NCBI GenBank assembly: GCA_031365725.1
Contig: JANLYQ010000019.1
Coordinates: forward strand, 5,909-69,908
DNA: 64,000 bases
Reading direction: 5' to 3'
Source: JANLYQ01 sp031365725
GTDB lineage: Bacteria; Actinomycetota; Actinomycetes; JACCUZ01
Under the pieces are notes generated by a model. That model worked only from the letters and a program-made list of their open reading frames with translations. It made no database searches and had not been told where the DNA came from. Shown piece after piece: positions 62,001 to 64,000 of the stretch. Made by a program: the position numbers and the translations under genes. Position 1 is the stretch's first letter; the number at the start of each line of letters is the position of its first letter.

Positions 62001-62945
62001 ATGTACACGCTTGAGTTCGCGAACGTCACCAAGAGGTACGGACACGAGGCCGTCGTCGATGACCTCACCTTCACCGTCCAACCCGGCCGGGTCACCGGCT
62101 TCCTAGGTCCGAACGGGGCCGGCAAGTCCACAGCCATGAAGATCCTCCTCGGCCTGGCCAAGGCCGATCACGGTCGGGCGACGATCGGCGGTACCGCCTA
62201 CCGCGAGATGCCCGACCCGGCACGGACAGTCGGGGTCGTCCTGGAACCCAACGCCTTCCACCCCGGCCGCACCGGCCGCAACCACCTGCGAGTCCTCGCT
62301 GACGGTGCGGGCATCGCTCTTGACCGGATTGCCGAGCTGCTCGACTCGGTCGGGCTCAGCCACGCCGCGGACCGACACGTCGGCGGATATTCGCTGGGCA
62401 TGCGACAGCGACTCGGCCTGGCTGCCGCCCTTCTCGGCGACCCAGCGGTCCTCGTGCTCGACGAGCCCGGCAACGGCCTGGATCCGCAGGGAATCCGATG
62501 GCTACGTGACCTGCTCCGGGAACGGGCGGCGGGTGGTGGCACGGTGTTCGTCTCGAGTCACCTACTGGCCGAGGTCGAGCACCTGGCCGACGAGATCGTG
62601 GTCATCAGCCATGGCCAGCTCATCACCACAGGCACCCTGGCCACGCTCCAGAAGGCGGGCACATCAGTCCGCGCTGATTCGGCGCAGCTGCTCACCCAGA
62701 TCCTCACGGCAGCGGGTGCCCTGGTTCACAACGGAAGTGAGGGTGAGCTCGTCGTCCGCGGCGTCAGCATCGCCGAGATCGGGGACCGCGCCTTCTCGGC
62801 AGGAATCGCCTTGCACGAACTGAGCCCTCAGGCAGGTTCTCTGGAAGAACTGTTCCTCGACTGGACGAGCAATAACAGCACCTCCGCGGACGGCCCCGAC
62901 GTCAGCGTCGACATCGAGCCTGAAAGGCAGGCAGTACCGCTATGA
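62001..62945 (+). CDS. ABC transporter ATP-binding protein (DrrA/BcrA type)
   Basis: A 314-residue ATPase: Walker A GPNGAGKST, signature YSLGMRQR, Walker B VLVLDEPGNGLDPQG, and VSSHLLAEV. The C-terminal extension (ISHGQLITTGTLATLQKAG onward) is typical of the antibiotic/peptide-export group. The ATG at 62001 follows GAGAGG; the TTG at 61995 is less likely. The last codons overlap the permease start (ATGA). Confidence 0.93.
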   Translation: MYTLEFANVTKRYGHEAVVDDLTFTVQPGRVTGFLGPNGAGKSTAMKILLGLAKADHGRATIGGTAYREMPDPARTVGVVLEPNAFHPGRTGRNHLRVLADGAGIALDRIAELLDSVGLSHAADRHVGGYSLGMRQRLGLAAALLGDPAVLVLDEPGNGLDPQGIRWLRDLLRERAAGGGTVFVSSHLLAEVEHLADEIVVISHGQLITTGTLATLQKAGTSVRADSAQLLTQILTAAGALVHNGSEGELVVRGVSIAEIGDRAFSAGIALHELSPQAGSLEELFLDWTSNNSTSADGPDVSVDIEPERQAVPL

Positions 62946-63691
62946 CCGGCATGCTCGGACTCGTCCGCGGGGAGATCCGCAAGATCACCACAACCAAGCT
63001 GCCGTGGGGCTTTCTTGCGGTCCTGGTTGTCATCGCAGCACTCGACGCGGCGGTCGTTGCCTTCGCCACTGACATGGACGGAAGCAAGACATTCGTCTCC
63101 ACGGCGGCCGATCAGAAGTCCCTGATGGCGTTCGCCTTCAACGCCATGATGGGCACGAGCCTGTTCGGCGCAATCGCCGTCGCCCGCGAGTACGGGCACC
63201 ACACCGTCGTGCCGATGTTCTTGACCTCCCCCAACCGCACCCGAGCGACGCTCGCCCAGCTAGCCGCGATCATGCTGGCCGGAGCGGCTCTCGCCTTTGT
63301 CGGGCAGGCCCTGGTTGTCCTCGGCGTGGCCTTGGCTCTGCCAAGTACCCAGCACGGCTTCTTGGTCTCGGCCGCTGGCGTCGCCCGGCTCTTTGCGGCA
63401 ACGACATTCGCCGGAGCGATAGGTGCAACTCTCGGAGCAGGGCTGGGTGCCCTCATCCGCAACATCGGTGGTGCCGTTACGACCGCAGTACTCATCCTCT
63501 TCGTCATCCCGCCGCTAGCGCTACAGCTCTTCAGCGGCGCAGGATCCTGGCTGCCAACATCGCTACTTGCCGTCATCTCCGGAGTCAGCCTCGACGTGAG
63601 CCCGTGGGCAGCTGTCCTGGCAGTCGGCGCATGGGCACTCGTCCCCGTTACCGCTGGACTACTGGCGGTTCAGCACCGCGACGTCGTGTAG
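62942..63691 (+). CDS. ABC-2 type exporter permease
   Basis: A 249-residue membrane protein with six helices. It opens GLVRGEIRKITTTKLPWGF, the usual start of ABC-2 permeases that follow BcrA-like ATPases. SLFGAIAVAREYGHHTVVPMFLTSPNRT is typical of the family. With the upstream ATPase it forms a two-gene exporter of unknown substrate (lipid, peptide or drug). Confidence 0.88.
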   Translation: MTGMLGLVRGEIRKITTTKLPWGFLAVLVVIAALDAAVVAFATDMDGSKTFVSTAADQKSLMAFAFNAMMGTSLFGAIAVAREYGHHTVVPMFLTSPNRTRATLAQLAAIMLAGAALAFVGQALVVLGVALALPSTQHGFLVSAAGVARLFAATTFAGAIGATLGAGLGALIRNIGGAVTTAVLILFVIPPLALQLFSGAGSWLPTSLLAVISGVSLDVSPWAAVLAVGAWALVPVTAGLLAVQHRDVV

Positions 63692-63923
63692 GTCGTCTTT
63701 CCGGAGCTGTCCAGTGCCGGGTTCGATGGAGTGTCCGGTCTCACTCTGAGCGCGTTGCACCGATTGCGCGGCACACCGGACTCACCCTGATGGCGCCCAA
63801 CAGTGTGCCCCTCGCAGCGTGACCCGCATGGGCTGGCTCTCTTCGCGCAATCTTGGCCGAGGCCATCACCACACACGCGTCTCAGGCCGAGCCTCTGAAC
63901 TGGGGCAGGTATCTGGCCATCGG
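63692..63923. other. Intergenic stretch between ABC-2 permease and tRNA
   Basis: A 232-bp stretch. A frame of 72 codons (63604-63822) enters it but overlaps the permease and has no family resemblance. I see no promoter or terminator with confidence. Confidence 0.5.
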
Positions 63924-64000
63924 CGGCGGGGGTGGGATTCGAACCCACGAACGGTCTCCCGTTGTGCGCTTTCAAGTCGCGTCGAGCCCGTCCGCGACCA
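63924..64000 (-). tRNA. tRNA-Ser (anticodon UGA), 3' part, cut by the window edge
   Basis: Read on the minus strand: a D-arm end (GGTCGCGGACGGGCTCG), anticodon loop CTTGAAA with TGA, a long class II variable arm (AACGG-GAGA-CCGTT), T arm GTGGG-TTCGAAT-CCCAC, and acceptor end CCCCGCC with discriminator G. The 5' end is beyond 64000. CCA is not encoded (CCG follows). The anticodon stem shows only three clean pairs plus mismatches, so a diverged copy is possible. Confidence 0.75.

Noticed and set aside
63604..63822. Short frame after the ABC-2 permease as an integrase remnant
   Set aside because: No integrase motifs; it overlaps the permease and looks like a shadow frame.

Overview
The window is very GC-rich, with Shine-Dalgarno-led, tightly packed genes and many 4-nt stop/start overlaps. 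The gene content points to an actinobacterium (Actinomycetota): a DevR/DosR-DevS pair, Acg-type nitroreductase, F420-type LLM oxidoreductase, GAF-ANTAR regulators and a 10-methyl-fatty-acid cassette. The genus cannot be fixed from the sequence. All calls come from reading the sequence and from family knowledge; no searches were run.

Layout. (1) 1-5 kb, minus strand: the start of a cyclopropane/10-methyl fatty acid methyltransferase, its FAD-dependent partner, and a membrane GGDEF-EAL protein. (2) 5-16.2 kb: a complete selenocysteine and formate dehydrogenase locus. A TraR/DksA-type zinc finger gene, fdhD and selD are on the minus strand; selC (tRNA-Sec, UCA), selA, selB and a three-gene formate dehydrogenase operon are on the plus strand. 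The catalytic subunit has an in-frame UGA followed by a hairpin with a GGUCU loop. The same gene also carries an apparent frameshift near its 3' end. (3) 16.3-39.2 kb: a hypoxia/dormancy block. It holds devR, an Acg-like nitroreductase and devS; four tandem-domain universal stress proteins; pyruvate phosphate dikinase; a zinc alcohol dehydrogenase; two flavin-split-barrel (PNPOx-like) proteins; a sulfide:quinone oxidoreductase-TusE-DsrE-P-type ATPase operon; a CoA-transferase; acetate kinase; and phosphoketolase. (4) 39.2-45.1 kb: a secreted PepSY-like protein, a mycothiol-dependent-isomerase-like protein, a reductive pyrimidine/hydantoin degradation operon (LLM oxidoreductase, dihydropyrimidinase, ureidopropionase-like amidase) and two exported proteins of unknown function. 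(5) 45.2-55 kb: a DUF4389 membrane protein and an arginine deiminase operon (permease, arcA, arcB, arcC) ending in a second P-type ATPase, then a CPBP protease-like protein and a Ddn-like protein. (6) 55-64 kb: two divergent GAF-ANTAR regulators, a frameshifted membrane protein, an FtsX/MacB-type ABC system with two small downstream genes, a second ABC exporter, and the 3' part of a tRNA-Ser at the right edge.

A 14-bp near-palindrome (consensus about GGGCCnAAGGTCCC) resembling the core of the mycobacterial DosR box recurs in front of most operons between 16.6 and 61.9 kb: nine sites, plus one weak site. The simplest reading is that DevS/DevR senses low oxygen or redox state and switches on substrate-level ATP synthesis (phosphoketolase with acetate kinase, arginine deiminase, PPDK), electron disposal, stress proteins and cation pumps. 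The neighbouring selenium-dependent formate dehydrogenase would add respiratory formate oxidation.

Two genes carry probable frameshifts (fdhA near 13.9 kb, a membrane protein near 56.93 kb). A truncated PIN-toxin remnant lies in frame behind a small SHOCT protein at 16.2-16.3 kb. A 7-bp tandem repeat and a repeated 13-bp element sit beside selC.
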